From Aliishimia sp045106335 (GTDB lineage Bacteria > Pseudomonadota > Alphaproteobacteria > Rhodobacterales > Rhodobacteraceae): DNA of 64,000 bases. The position numbers and the translations under genes are program-made. The notes below the pieces were generated by a model. The model was not told the DNA's origin. It ran no database searches and saw only the letters and a list, made by a program, of their open reading frames with translations. The stretch is from the NCBI GenBank assembly GCA_045106335.1, contig JBGCEM010000024.1:62001-126000 (forward strand), given 5' to 3'. This document shows, piece by piece, positions 34,798 through 43,552 of this stretch (the stretch's first letter is position 1; the number at the start of each line of letters is the position of its first letter).

Positions 34798-36285
34798 TTA
34801 GCGACTATATAACGTTGCCCAGCGGTCAATTAGGGCCAATTGCAAGGACTTGGCGCGTCTATTCCAGCCTCGGGCCCCTTGTGGGGCTTCTCGGTTGGCT
34901 TTGCCAATCCTGGACCGAGACTTTAAATCGGCGGTGAAAATTGCGAAGGCAAGCTCGGTTCCATTGGCTGTTGTGACATAACCAGACAAGGACGACACAA
35001 AGTTCAAGGTGCCTGTTTTCGCATCCACTTTCACCGGATGATTCTTTTGTGGTCGCCCTTTTGCGTCGCGCATGGCGATCGGTTTCAGCAAACGACGGAA
35101 TCCTGCATTTTGTACCCGCACCATAGCTGTACACATGTCATCGGCAGTCATGCGCGAAGCTTCCCCCAGTCCAGAGTGGTCAACCAAAGCGGCGCGGGCC
35201 ATTCCAAGGTTGGCTTGCGACCAACGGCTCATCTCGCGGCCCGATGCTTTCAAGCTGTTTACCGCGCCTACCCGTTTTTGCGTGGCAGCCAGTCCGACCA
35301 TCTCGGCAATCAAGTTGTTGGAATATTTCAACATATCGCGCAAAATATCCAGCAGAGGCTGGCTGGAATGTGTTGCAAGGACAATGCCGGTGGGCGCGCG
35401 CGACACAGTTTTGGCGGAAGGCAGAACGAAGCCATGGCGGCTCGCCATCGGGCGAAACACATCTGCTGCGTAAAGCCCCTGTAACGGCACAGGCAGCCAG
35501 CGCGCACCGTCTTTGCCCAAAGCGCGCCGCGACACGGTCCACTCATCGCGCGCAGGCGTCGATTTATAGGTGTAAACAGGCACGTCGCGATTAACGATCT
35601 GCATGCTTGCGGTCGTTACATCGGGGCGATATTTCGCAGTGCGGGCGTCCAGAGTGACTTTGTAGCCGTTCGAACCGCGTCGCCATTCGAAATGCACCCG
35701 GTTAAAATTCAACGCCATTCCCGAGATCGCCGGGTTATAGCCGACGTGATCAGGTTGGCCGGAATCAATGCTATGGATCCGGGGCAAAGCGCGGTCAAAA
35801 ATCAAAAATTTGCCCTCAACGCCACGAATGCCTTTTGCTTTCAATTGCGCCGCCAAGTTCGCTAAATCGGTACTATCAAGCGTTGGATCCCCGCCCCCCA
35901 TCAGCACCAAATCGCCTTGTACAATTCCGTTTGTCACACCCCCAGTTGCAACAAGTGTGGTAAAGAACCGGTGCTGTGCGCCCAAATTATCCAGTGCATA
36001 TAATGCCGTTACGGATTTGGTGACGGACGCCGGGGGTGCCGCGCTTGCGCCATTGCGGCTTTCCAAACGACGCCCTGTTGCAATATCCGCGACTGCAAAG
36101 TTGACGTTTCCGCTGAGTTTCGCGGATTGGATAATGTCCTCTGATCCTTTGATAACGGGGGCTACAGCTTTGCTGCCACGCGCAGGGGGGCGTTTTGAAC
36201 GCGCCGGTGCGTCGGCATAGGCGGGCAGCGCAACGCTGGCCAGTGCTGCGGATAAAAAGACCCGCCGGGAAATCAAATGCGTCAT
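34798..36285 (-). CDS. dacB: D-alanyl-D-alanine carboxypeptidase/endopeptidase (PBP4, family S13)
   Basis: 495 residues with a signal peptide (MTHLISRRVFLSAALASVALPAYA). The three penicillin-binding motifs are SVTK (nucleophile Ser), SNN and KTG (KTGTLNFVSSLSGY). The order and the large insert between SxxK and SxN match PBP4/DacB. It trims pentapeptides and cuts peptidoglycan cross-links in the periplasm. The signal peptide contains RR but the context looks more Sec-like than Tat. The start is at 36285; the 188 bases upstream hold no gene I can see. Confidence 0.9.
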   Translation of the reverse strand: MTHLISRRVFLSAALASVALPAYADAPARSKRPPARGSKAVAPVIKGSEDIIQSAKLSGNVNFAVADIATGRRLESRNGASAAPPASVTKSVTALYALDNLGAQHRFFTTLVATGGVTNGIVQGDLVLMGGGDPTLDSTDLANLAAQLKAKGIRGVEGKFLIFDRALPRIHSIDSGQPDHVGYNPAISGMALNFNRVHFEWRRGSNGYKVTLDARTAKYRPDVTTASMQIVNRDVPVYTYKSTPARDEWTVSRRALGKDGARWLPVPLQGLYAADVFRPMASRHGFVLPSAKTVSRAPTGIVLATHSSQPLLDILRDMLKYSNNLIAEMVGLAATQKRVGAVNSLKASGREMSRWSQANLGMARAALVDHSGLGEASRMTADDMCTAMVRVQNAGFRRLLKPIAMRDAKGRPQKNHPVKVDAKTGTLNFVSSLSGYVTTANGTELAFAIFTADLKSRSRIGKANREAPQGARGWNRRAKSLQLALIDRWATLYSR

Positions 36286-36473
36286 GGCTTCAAATTTCGC
36301 ATGCTGGACGTTTCAGAACAAGCCGACCTCTGCCTCATTTCGTCAGTCTATAAAAGATGTTATTGGGCTGCGTCATGCGGTTTCGTGGTGTATCTTGGCT
36401 TTATTTAGATAGCGCTGCTTGAACTCGCGCAAGTCTGATCGCTTTCATCGGGCTTAGTTTGACCGTATGCGCT

Positions 36474-37076
36474 TTAGCTTTGCCACTGCCCGGCCGCACG
36501 AATCGCAGTTGAACTGTGATTGACCATCGGCATATTCACAAAGCTCCAGGCCGGGGATTGTGCGTGACCAAGAAGCTGTCCCCATCGACCCGGAATGCGG
36601 TAGTTTTGATACAGCTTGGCCGCGATGCTCATCCGGGCGCGCAGCCGATCACCGGGCCTTGCCAACACGCCAACGGGCACGTTTTCCATGATCCAATGCC
36701 AATCCTGCCAGCGGTGAAATTGCGCCAGATTATCAGCCCCCATCAGCCACACAAAACGGACCCTGGGATTACGCATTTGCAGGCCTGCCAAAGTCTGCGC
36801 GGTGTAGCGCGTGCCCAATTGTGCCTCAAGATCAGTGACATGAACCCGAGGGTGTTGCATGACAGTTTGTGCATGAGCCAGCCGACGGGCCAGGGGCGCG
36901 GGCCCTTTGGACTTGAGCGGATTTCCAGGACTGACCAACCACCAAACGTGGTCCAAACCAAACCGCTTTAACGCCTCACGGGTAATGTGCACATGTCCCA
37001 AATGCGCAGGATCAAAGGATCCGCCCAAAAGCCCGATCACTTGGCCGGGACGCGTCATGGGGTGTTGTATCGCCAT
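36474..37076 (-). CDS. nadD: Nicotinate-nucleotide adenylyltransferase
   Basis: 200 residues with the nucleotidyltransferase motifs GGSFDPAHLGHVHI (the HxGH signature), FVWLMGADNLAQFHRW, and HSSTAIRA at the C-terminus (ISSTxIR class). It joins nicotinate mononucleotide and ATP to make deamido-NAD. The ATG at 37076 has AAAGG seven bases upstream. The frame stays open to 37145 but no ribosome binding site is seen there. NAD synthetase, the next enzyme of the route, is also in the window at 61233-62891. Confidence 0.92.
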   Translation of the reverse strand: MAIQHPMTRPGQVIGLLGGSFDPAHLGHVHITREALKRFGLDHVWWLVSPGNPLKSKGPAPLARRLAHAQTVMQHPRVHVTDLEAQLGTRYTAQTLAGLQMRNPRVRFVWLMGADNLAQFHRWQDWHWIMENVPVGVLARPGDRLRARMSIAAKLYQNYRIPGRWGQLLGHAQSPAWSFVNMPMVNHSSTAIRAAGQWQS

Positions 37077-37197
37077 GGCGCCTTTGTGACGCTGTGTGGG
37101 AATAGGATCAATATCAGACTGACAGGTGGTCTTGGAATGTGCCATGTCGCTGTGCTAGATCAGGCCCGTGTAGACGACTGTAATTCGGAGCTTTGTT

Positions 37198-37734
37198 ATG
37201 AAAGCCAGCCTGTTCGGACTTATATTGGCGTTGTTAAGTCCGTTCGTTGCCATCATGGCGCGCGCCGATGCAGAAGATGACGCGGCCTATATCGCGTCTC
37301 AGATCATTTCCCGTGCCAAATACGAGGCCGCCTTACAAGCGCAAAGCCCACAGATTCTATCGGCGTTTGAAAGCACATTTCAGGACAAAGGTATTTCCGT
37401 AACAGATATCGCCGCGTTTTCTGAACTTTTGATGGGTGAGTTTATTGACGAATATGTGGAACACACCCGTCGGGATACGGCTGAAATCTATAAGTCCATG
37501 TTTTCGCATCAAGATCTTGCAAAAATTGCCGAATTTTACGGCACTCCCGCAGGCCAGGCTTTGTTGGCGCGCACCACGGATATCAATATCCAAAGTTCAG
37601 ATCTAAGCCGTCGGGCCGGGATCGAAGCCGGGCGACGGGCGGGCCCGCGTGTGGCCCAACGTTTGGAAATCGAAGGGATCATCGTGGGTGGTGATCCGGA
37701 CCTGACGCAAAAGCTGATAGACGTGCTGCGTTAG
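37198..37734 (+). CDS. DUF2059 domain-containing exported protein
   Basis: 178 residues with a signal peptide (MKASLFGLILALLSPFVAIMARA). A DUF2059-like helical region follows, identified from ALLARTTDI, FYGTPAGQALL and EFIDEYVEHTRRDTAEIYKSMF. The family is periplasmic and of unknown function. It is divergent from nadD with 121 bases between the starts, which must hold both promoters. Confidence 0.75.
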   Translation: MKASLFGLILALLSPFVAIMARADAEDDAAYIASQIISRAKYEAALQAQSPQILSAFESTFQDKGISVTDIAAFSELLMGEFIDEYVEHTRRDTAEIYKSMFSHQDLAKIAEFYGTPAGQALLARTTDINIQSSDLSRRAGIEAGRRAGPRVAQRLEIEGIIVGGDPDLTQKLIDVLR

Positions 37735-37803
37735 CGCCATTGCCCCAAGACACCGGCTCGGCTATCTAGCGGCGCAATACCCGCAATTTCAAGGAGCGCC
37801 CAC

Positions 37804-39459
37804 ATGGCTGCCAATCAATTCGTGTACTTCATGGACGGCGTATCCAAGCAATATCCTGGCGGTAAAAAGGTGTTTGAAAACATACGCCTGAACTTCTTGC
37901 CTGGTGTGAAAATTGGGGTTGTTGGGGTGAATGGTGCGGGTAAGTCCAGCCTGATGAAGATCATGGCGGGGCTGGATAAGGATTTTACTGGTGAAGCCTG
38001 GGCCGCTGAAGGCGCCAAGGTCGGCTATCTGCCCCAAGAACCCCATCTGGACCCAGAGCTGAATGTCCGCGAGAACGTGATGCTGGGCGTTGCCGAAAAG
38101 AAGGGCAAGCTGGACCGCTACAACGAAGTGGCGATGAACTATTCTGACGAAACTGCCGATGAAATGGCGCAGCTTCAGGACGAAATTGACGCTGAAAACC
38201 TGTGGGATCTGGACAGCCAGATCGACGTCGCGATGGAGGCCCTGCGCTGTCCCCCTGATGATGCCGATGTGACGTCGCTATCTGGCGGCGAACGTCGCCG
38301 GGTCGCCCTTTGCAAGCTATTGTTAGAAGCGCCTGACATGCTGCTGTTGGACGAACCGACCAACCACCTGGATGCGGAAACCATCGCTTGGCTGCAACAG
38401 CACTTGATTGATTACAAAGGCACAATCTTGATCGTCACGCACGACCGCTACTTCTTGGATGACATCACCGGCTGGATCCTGGAACTGGATCGCGGGCGCG
38501 GCATTCCATACGAGGGCAACTATTCCGCGTGGCTCGAACAAAAGGCCAAACGTTTGTCCCAAGAAGCGCGCGAAGACAAATCCCGCCAGAAGACGCTTGA
38601 ACGCGAATTGGACTGGATCCGGCAGGGCGCCAAAGCGCGTCAGTCGAAATCCAAAGCCCGGATTGCCGCCTATAATGATCTGGCCAACCAGTCCGAGCGT
38701 GAAAAGCTGGCCCGCGCCCAAATTGTCATCCCCAATGGGCAACGTTTGGGTGGTAAAGTGATCGACGTCGAAGGCCTGAAAAAGGCGATGGGCGACAAGT
38801 TGTTGATCGAAGATCTGACCTTTTCGTTGCCACCGGGCGCGATTGTTGGTGTGATCGGGCCCAATGGCGCAGGAAAGTCCACCCTGTTTAAGATGTTAAC
38901 AGGCCAAGAATCGCCCGATGCGGGCACAGTTGATTACGGCGACACGGTGCAACTGTCTTACGTTGACCAATCCCGCGATGATTTGGCGGATGGTGATACC
39001 GTGTGGCAGGCGATTACAGGTGGTGCGGAAATTATTGAGCTGGGCGATGCCTCGATGAATTCGCGCGCCTATTGCTCGGCGTTCAACTTCAAAGGAGGGG
39101 ACCAGCAGAAGCCGGTGAATTTGCTGTCCGGCGGGGAACGCAATCGCGTTCACATGGCGCGGCTGCTCAAAGAAGCGGGCAACGTGTTGTTATTGGACGA
39201 ACCGACCAACGATTTGGATGTGGAAACGCTGCGCGCACTAGAAGACGCCTTGGTGGATTTCGCAGGCTGCGCCGTTGTGATTTCGCACGATCGTTTCTTC
39301 CTGGACCGCATTTGTACGCATATCCTCGCTTTCGAAGGCGAGGCCCATGTGGAATGGTTTGAGGGCAACTTCGAAGAATATGAAGAAGACAAAAAGCGCC
39401 GTCTGGGTGCGGATGCACTCGAGCCTAAGCGTCTGAAACATAAGAAATTTATGCGGTAA
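37804..39459 (+). CDS. ettA: Energy-dependent translational throttle protein (ABC-F)
   Basis: A 551-residue ABC-F protein with two ATP-binding domains. Domain 1 has Walker A GVNGAGKSS, signature LSGGERRR and Walker B LLLDEPTNHLD; domain 2 has GPNGAGKST, LSGGERNRVHM and LLLDEPTNDLD. The linker carries WIRQGAKARQSKSKARIAAYNDL, typical of the P-site-tRNA interaction motif. It binds the ribosomal E site and gates entry into elongation according to ATP level. AAGGAG is upstream of the start. Confidence 0.93.
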   Translation: MAANQFVYFMDGVSKQYPGGKKVFENIRLNFLPGVKIGVVGVNGAGKSSLMKIMAGLDKDFTGEAWAAEGAKVGYLPQEPHLDPELNVRENVMLGVAEKKGKLDRYNEVAMNYSDETADEMAQLQDEIDAENLWDLDSQIDVAMEALRCPPDDADVTSLSGGERRRVALCKLLLEAPDMLLLDEPTNHLDAETIAWLQQHLIDYKGTILIVTHDRYFLDDITGWILELDRGRGIPYEGNYSAWLEQKAKRLSQEAREDKSRQKTLERELDWIRQGAKARQSKSKARIAAYNDLANQSEREKLARAQIVIPNGQRLGGKVIDVEGLKKAMGDKLLIEDLTFSLPPGAIVGVIGPNGAGKSTLFKMLTGQESPDAGTVDYGDTVQLSYVDQSRDDLADGDTVWQAITGGAEIIELGDASMNSRAYCSAFNFKGGDQQKPVNLLSGGERNRVHMARLLKEAGNVLLLDEPTNDLDVETLRALEDALVDFAGCAVVISHDRFFLDRICTHILAFEGEAHVEWFEGNFEEYEEDKKRRLGADALEPKRLKHKKFMR

Positions 39460-39543
39460 GTCGAGCGCGCTTTGGTGCTTGCCGCGTGGTTTAAGCACGG
39501 GCGCAGGCTTGTTCGTCAAACTGCACGTCCCCATGTTAACAGG

Positions 39544-39963
39544 ATGAAACGACGTACATTTACCCTTGGTCTAGGCGCGGCTGTTGCTGCGCCGACTGTG
39601 CCTTTGGCGCATATATTGCCGACACGTGCCGGCAGTGGCGCTCAGATGAAAACTGCTGCCCTTTTGGCGCGCGCGCACAATCATTGCACGTTGGATATGT
39701 TGATGCGGCACCTCAAAGTGCCGTTGCAGACAGCGCGGGAAATTCAAACCCGGCTGGTACAACAAGGGATCATCACAGCCCCCATTGGCGGCGCATCGAT
39801 GGCGGTTCATCCATTGAACACCTATTGTGTGCCCAAAGCTGCGTATAAAACATCCAATTATGTCCATGAGGCCGCTGATTTAGACCGCAAATTGCGGGCC
39901 GTGCTAAAGCGAATTGACCCAGAGCCCGGCCCGGAAGACTTGGACTTGAACACCCGTGTTTAA
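39544..39963 (+). CDS. Hypothetical 139-residue protein with twin-arginine-like leader
   Basis: No family recognised. The ATG at 39544 follows AGG, and the product starts MKRRTFTLGLGAAVAAP, a short leader with RR and a hydrophobic stretch that could be a Tat or Sec signal. The rest is basic with a helix-turn pattern (LLARAHNHCTLDMLMRHLKVPLQTAREI) recalling a winged helix, which would not suit export. Position 85 bases after ettA gives no functional hint. Confidence 0.5.
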   Translation: MKRRTFTLGLGAAVAAPTVPLAHILPTRAGSGAQMKTAALLARAHNHCTLDMLMRHLKVPLQTAREIQTRLVQQGIITAPIGGASMAVHPLNTYCVPKAAYKTSNYVHEAADLDRKLRAVLKRIDPEPGPEDLDLNTRV

Positions 39964-40328
39964 CGGGCAACGATACACGCGAAAAGGGTGCCGACGTTGG
40001 GTTGCGCAACGTAAGGTGATTCTCTTTCACCAGCAAAACACTGGATTCGGGCTGTGAATTATGTATTTGACGCGACTTGAAAGGTATACAATCTGTTCGC
40101 AAGGCTGCTGCCAGCTTAAAGAAGCTGAAATAACAGGCGAAAATAGGCTGTTTTAAGGGAATTGTCTCAAAATACTTGCCAAAGGGGGTCTGACGGCCCA
40201 TATCGTCCACAGCTACTCATCTTATTCGACCACTGTCTTCCTACTCAGGCTGCAGTCTTTCGATCCAAGACGACAACAGCCCAGGTGCCGCAATCATGGG
40301 GGCACCATCCAAAATAGGAGACACGGAT
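39964..40328 (+). other. 365-base region upstream of the cold-shock gene
   Basis: No gene seen. A possible -10 (TATACA, 40085-40090) has only poor -35 candidates (TTGACG at 40067 is spaced 12 bases away). If transcription starts there, the mRNA leader would be about 230 bases long, as in the long structured leaders of cspA-type genes. AGGAG at 40316-40320 is the ribosome binding site of the downstream gene. Confidence 0.4.
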
Positions 40329-40535
40329 ATGGCCACTGGCACCGTGAAATGGTTCAATACAACTAAAGGCTTCGGCTTTATCGCACCAGAAGATGGCGGC
40401 AAAGATGTGTTTGTACACATCAGCGCGGTCGAGCGTTCGGGTTTGACCGGCCTCGCCGACAACCAAAAAGTCAGCTATGAGCTGCAAGCAGGCCGTGACG
40501 GGCGCGAAAGCGCAGCGAATATCGAATTGCTGTAA
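40329..40535 (+). CDS. Cold-shock protein (CspA family)
   Basis: A 68-residue single cold-shock domain with RNP1 KGFGFIAP and RNP2 VFVHISAV, preceded by GTVKWFN. It binds single-stranded RNA or DNA and acts as an RNA chaperone. AGGAG eight bases before ATG 40329 sets the start; the ATG at 40296 in frame would add 11 atypical residues. A hairpin at 40543-40567 follows. The long upstream region could carry a temperature-sensing leader. Confidence 0.92.
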   Translation: MATGTVKWFNTTKGFGFIAPEDGGKDVFVHISAVERSGLTGLADNQKVSYELQAGRDGRESAANIELL

Positions 40536-40542
40536 AGAATTA

Positions 40543-40567
40543 TGCCTGGGCCTTTTTGGCCCGGGCA
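40543..40567 (+). terminator. Terminator-like hairpin after the cold-shock gene
   Basis: A 10-base-pair stem with one G-T pair, TGCCTGGGCC (40543-40552) with GGCCCGGGCA (40558-40567), closed by TTTTT. No T-run follows the stem, so it is a weaker terminator by sequence but structurally strong. Confidence 0.6.
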
Positions 40568-40836
40568 CCCTTGAACCCTTGATTAACTGAGGGTTACATT
40601 TACTTCCCTACATTTTATTAAAACGGAACCGCTTTTGGCGGAATGAATGTTGTCGGTTTGGACGTTTCTTGGATCCTATTGCCGGTTAACTAAAATTGAA
40701 ATTAATTTGGCCCTGGGCGAATGTAACGCGATTTTAATAAGCCTTAATTTTCGCGCATTCGTTTTCAATCGTCTTTACAAGAAATTAACTTTCTGGGGGC
40801 TAGGCTGACCTATCGGAAAAATAGGGGTCTACAAGC
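40568..40836. other. AT-rich intergenic region
   Basis: No gene seen in the AT-rich 269 bases between the cold-shock hairpin and the next start. A short CCGC-TTTTG-GCGG hairpin is near 40630. Promoters for the following membrane-protein gene probably lie here but none stands out. Confidence 0.4.
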
Positions 40837-41142
40837 GTGGCAGGTATAGCACTTATTCTAAGCAGCTTTCTTGGCGTCCTCAGCGGTGTTTTTTGCATGG
40901 TCGTGTTTGACGCAAGTGTTTGGCAAGGGTGTTTGGTTTACTTCACCGTCGCCATGACACTGACACTTATCAACCTGTCCGCGGCTTTCTTCGCGCGGGC
41001 AGCCGAGCCCAATGGGTTCGACTCGATGGAAGATCTGGAACAGTGGGAAGCCTGGCATGAAGATGAAAATTGGCTTGAAGCTGCCGCCGAAGAAACTTTG
41101 AACAAAACGGCCAAAAGTTACGCGCAGCGCCGCGCTGGGTAA
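40837..41142 (+). CDS. Small two-helix membrane protein
   Basis: 101 residues starting with GTG. Two transmembrane segments (LILSSFLGVLSGVFCMVVF and CLVYFTVAMTLTLINLSAAFF) are followed by an acidic, tryptophan-containing soluble tail (LEQWEAWHEDENWLEAA). No family recognised. A bidirectional terminator lies downstream, so it seems to be a single-gene unit. Confidence 0.6.
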   Translation: MAGIALILSSFLGVLSGVFCMVVFDASVWQGCLVYFTVAMTLTLINLSAAFFARAAEPNGFDSMEDLEQWEAWHEDENWLEAAAEETLNKTAKSYAQRRAG

Positions 41143-41251
41143 TGCGCCAATTTTGTCCTTTGGCTAGAAGTCACTGTTTCAAAGCATGGTGTAGCAAGTA
41201 CACTTTCGATCAGGGAAGTATCCGAAGAAGGGCCTGAGGTTTCTGAAACAC

Positions 41252-41280
41252 AAAAAGGCACCGGATTTCGGCGCCTTTTT
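41252..41280. terminator. Bidirectional terminator between convergent small genes
   Basis: A 12-base-pair stem with one mismatch, AAAAAGGCACCG (41252-41263) and CGGCGCCTTTTT (41269-41280), with A-tract and T-tract at its base so it works in both directions. It lies between the + gene ending at 41142 and the - gene ending at 41302. Confidence 0.8.
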
Positions 41281-41301
41281 GTAACTGTAAAGAGTTTTGG
41301 T

Positions 41302-41565
41302 TTAAAATACTTGCTGGATCAGCAACAAGCTAGGTGCCAGGAACGCAAAGCCAATGCAGAACATCTGCGCAGCCTTGCCTGCTTTGGCGAAAAGACCGTC
41401 ACCTGTGACTTCTTCGCCAAACGCATCCCAAGCAAACATCAGTGTTAGGCCCTCACCTTCACGATATTGGCGCTGTAGTTTGATGCTGGCCATCGCACGA
41501 TCATAAATCTCTTGCTGGCGCTCGCGTTCGGCCAAAAGCCGATCCATGTTTTCCATGTTTGTCAT
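41302..41565 (-). CDS. Small hypothetical membrane-anchored protein
   Basis: 87 residues with a charged, helical N-terminal half (LLAERERQQEIYDRAMASI, possibly a short coiled coil) and one C-terminal hydrophobic segment (MFCIGFAFLAPSLLLIQQVF) that likely anchors it in the membrane with the N-terminus in the cytosol. Unrecognised. It lies between two similar terminators. Confidence 0.55.
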   Translation of the reverse strand: MTNMENMDRLLAERERQQEIYDRAMASIKLQRQYREGEGLTLMFAWDAFGEEVTGDGLFAKAGKAAQMFCIGFAFLAPSLLLIQQVF

Positions 41566-41626
41566 AATATATCGTCCCTTGTGGCCGGATGTAATTAAAG
41601 ATGGGGTTTACGGCGCAAAAGTCCAG

Positions 41627-41658
41627 AAAAAAGAAGGCACCAAATCCGGCGCCTTCTT
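41627..41658 (-). terminator. Terminator of the pyrimidine transport/degradation operon
   Basis: On the - strand an 11-base-pair stem (AAGAAGGCGCC with GGTGCCTTCTT, one mismatch) with loop GGATTT is followed by a run of T. It starts 31 bases after the stop of the substrate-binding gene. Its core resembles the hairpin at 41252-41280. Confidence 0.8.
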
Positions 41659-41689
41659 CAAATTTTAACTGAATAGCGGGATTTTGCCG

Positions 41690-42676
41690 TTATTGGAGTG
41701 CCTTGTCCGAAATGGCATGCGTCCACGCCCCTTCAGGTGCTTTGGTGATCACAGGATCCGACCCCCCAGCCAACAAAGATGCAACTGTCCGTTCATAATC
41801 TGCAACATCCAACGCGCCGTTTGACCCGGCCGTCAGCTTGGCAACTTCACCCATCATCCGAACTTGGTGCGCCTCGGTTTGCGCCCCGGTTTCGTCATTG
41901 TCCAAAACAATCAGCGCAGCTTCTTCTGGATTTTCCTCTGCATATTTCCAACCCTTCATCGATGCTTTCACGAACCGGACCATTTTGTCTTGAAAGGCTG
42001 CGTCTTCCAAGTTGTCTTCCAGCACGTATAGCCCGTCTTCCAACGTTGCGACGCCCTGCTCTTCATATTTGAACAGGGTCAAATCCTCAGGCGTAAGACC
42101 TGCGTCGATGACCTGCCAATACTCGTTGTAGGTCATGGTCGACACACACGCGGCCTGTCCGTTCAGGATGGGATCGACGTTAAAGCCCTGCTTTAAGACC
42201 TCAACACCTACGTCGGATCCGTCCGTCGGTAGACCAAGCTGGCTCATCCAGCTGAGGAATGGAAATTCGTTGCCAAAAAACCAAACGCCTAAAGTTTTGC
42301 CTGCAAAATCATCCGTGCTTGTGATGCCTTCATCCTTACGGCATGTCAGCATCATTCCCGAAGACTTAAATGGCTGTGCGATATTTACCATTGGCAACCC
42401 TTTTTCGCGCGCAGCCAGAGCAGCAGGCATCCATTCCACTGTGACATCCGCACCGCCACCAGCCAGAACTTGCGTCGGAGCAATGTCAGGGCCGCCCGGT
42501 TTGATCGTGACGTTCAGGTCCTCTTCCGCGTAAAAGCCTTTGTCCAAAGCAACATAATAGCCCGCAAACTGTGATTGCGTCACCCATTTCAGTTGCAAGG
42601 TCACGTCATCTGCCGCCCAAGCTGATCCGGCCATCAACGACAGTAAGGTCGCACCCGCAGTTGATTTGAAATTCAT
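41690..42676 (-). CDS. ABC transporter substrate-binding protein (NMT1/THI5 family)
   Basis: 328 residues with a signal peptide (MNFKSTAGATLLSLMAGSAWA). The NMT1/THI5-like domain shows LQLKWVTQSQFAGYYVALDKGFY at the start of the mature protein. Relatives bind pyrimidine-type compounds such as thiamine precursors. As the last gene of an operon with dihydropyrimidinase and carbamoyl-beta-alanine amidohydrolase, it probably binds a pyrimidine base or dihydropyrimidine for import. A strong terminator follows. Confidence 0.85.
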   Translation of the reverse strand: MNFKSTAGATLLSLMAGSAWAADDVTLQLKWVTQSQFAGYYVALDKGFYAEEDLNVTIKPGGPDIAPTQVLAGGGADVTVEWMPAALAAREKGLPMVNIAQPFKSSGMMLTCRKDEGITSTDDFAGKTLGVWFFGNEFPFLSWMSQLGLPTDGSDVGVEVLKQGFNVDPILNGQAACVSTMTYNEYWQVIDAGLTPEDLTLFKYEEQGVATLEDGLYVLEDNLEDAAFQDKMVRFVKASMKGWKYAEENPEEAALIVLDNDETGAQTEAHQVRMMGEVAKLTAGSNGALDVADYERTVASLLAGGSDPVITKAPEGAWTHAISDKALQ

Positions 42677-42706
42677 AACGTCTTCTCCTTGTTGGTTTTA
42701 TTTTGA

Positions 42707-43552
42707 TTAACTTCGTTGCGATGGATGCCAGAATGTCAAACGCCTTTCAGCCCAAGCCACCAATCCATAAAAGGCCGACCCAATCATCGCGGCGACGGCG
42801 ATTTCAGCCCAAACCAGATCAATTGACAAGCTTCCAACGCCAGTCGAGATCCGAAATCCCATCCCCCGCGTCGGCGAGCCAAAATATTCTGCAACGATCG
42901 CCCCGATAAGCGCTAAGGTCGTGGCAATTTTTAGCCCGTTGAAAATAAAGGGCATCGCCGCAGGTAGACGCAGCTTCATTAATGTTTGAAAGTAGCCAGC
43001 TGCATAGGTGCGCATCAGATCACGTTGCATGGTATCTGTTTCTCGCAAACCTTGCACCGTGTTCACCAGGATCGGAAAAAAGACCATTACGACCACTACA
43101 GCCGCTTTTGATTGCCAATCAAACCCAAACCAATTCACCAAGATGGGCGCCACGCCAACAATGGGCAAGGCCGCGACGAAGTTCCCAATTGGCAATAATC
43201 CGCGTGTCAAAAACGAAGACCGATCAATCAAAATGGCACATAGAATGGCAGTGATAGCGCCAATTATGTAACCGCGAAGCGCACCTTTCACCACGGTTTG
43301 TTTCACGTCCTCCCATAGGATGTCTGTCGAATTCATAAACGTGTTTGCGACCATAGTTGGCGGTGGAAGAATGACTTGTGATACGCCAAGTCCGCGCACC
43401 AACCCTTCCCAAATCACCAGCAAGGTCACACCAAAGATCACAGGTACAGCAATCCGAATAGGTAACGTGCGAGATATCGAAGACTGCGCCAATATGACGT
43501 TCAAAGCCCAGGCACCCATCCAAAATACAAAAGCAAAAACCAGCCAACTCAT
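42707..43552 (-). CDS. ABC transporter permease (BPD type), second permease
   Basis: 281 residues with about six hydrophobic segments and the EAA-loop region QGLRETDTMQRDLMRTYAAGYFQTLMKLRLPAAMP. The start at 43552 makes the 4-base ATGA overlap with the upstream permease; the open frame runs back to 43651 inside that gene. It forms a heterodimeric channel with the other permease for the NMT1-type importer. Confidence 0.86.
   Translation of the reverse strand: MSWLVFAFVFWMGAWALNVILAQSSISRTLPIRIAVPVIFGVTLLVIWEGLVRGLGVSQVILPPPTMVANTFMNSTDILWEDVKQTVVKGALRGYIIGAITAILCAILIDRSSFLTRGLLPIGNFVAALPIVGVAPILVNWFGFDWQSKAAVVVVMVFFPILVNTVQGLRETDTMQRDLMRTYAAGYFQTLMKLRLPAAMPFIFNGLKIATTLALIGAIVAEYFGSPTRGMGFRISTGVGSLSIDLVWAEIAVAAMIGSAFYGLVAWAERRLTFWHPSQRS

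Noticed and set aside
36286..36473. Possible tRNA or small RNA between dacB and nadD
   Set aside because: No cloverleaf, terminator or promoter pattern could be seen by eye.
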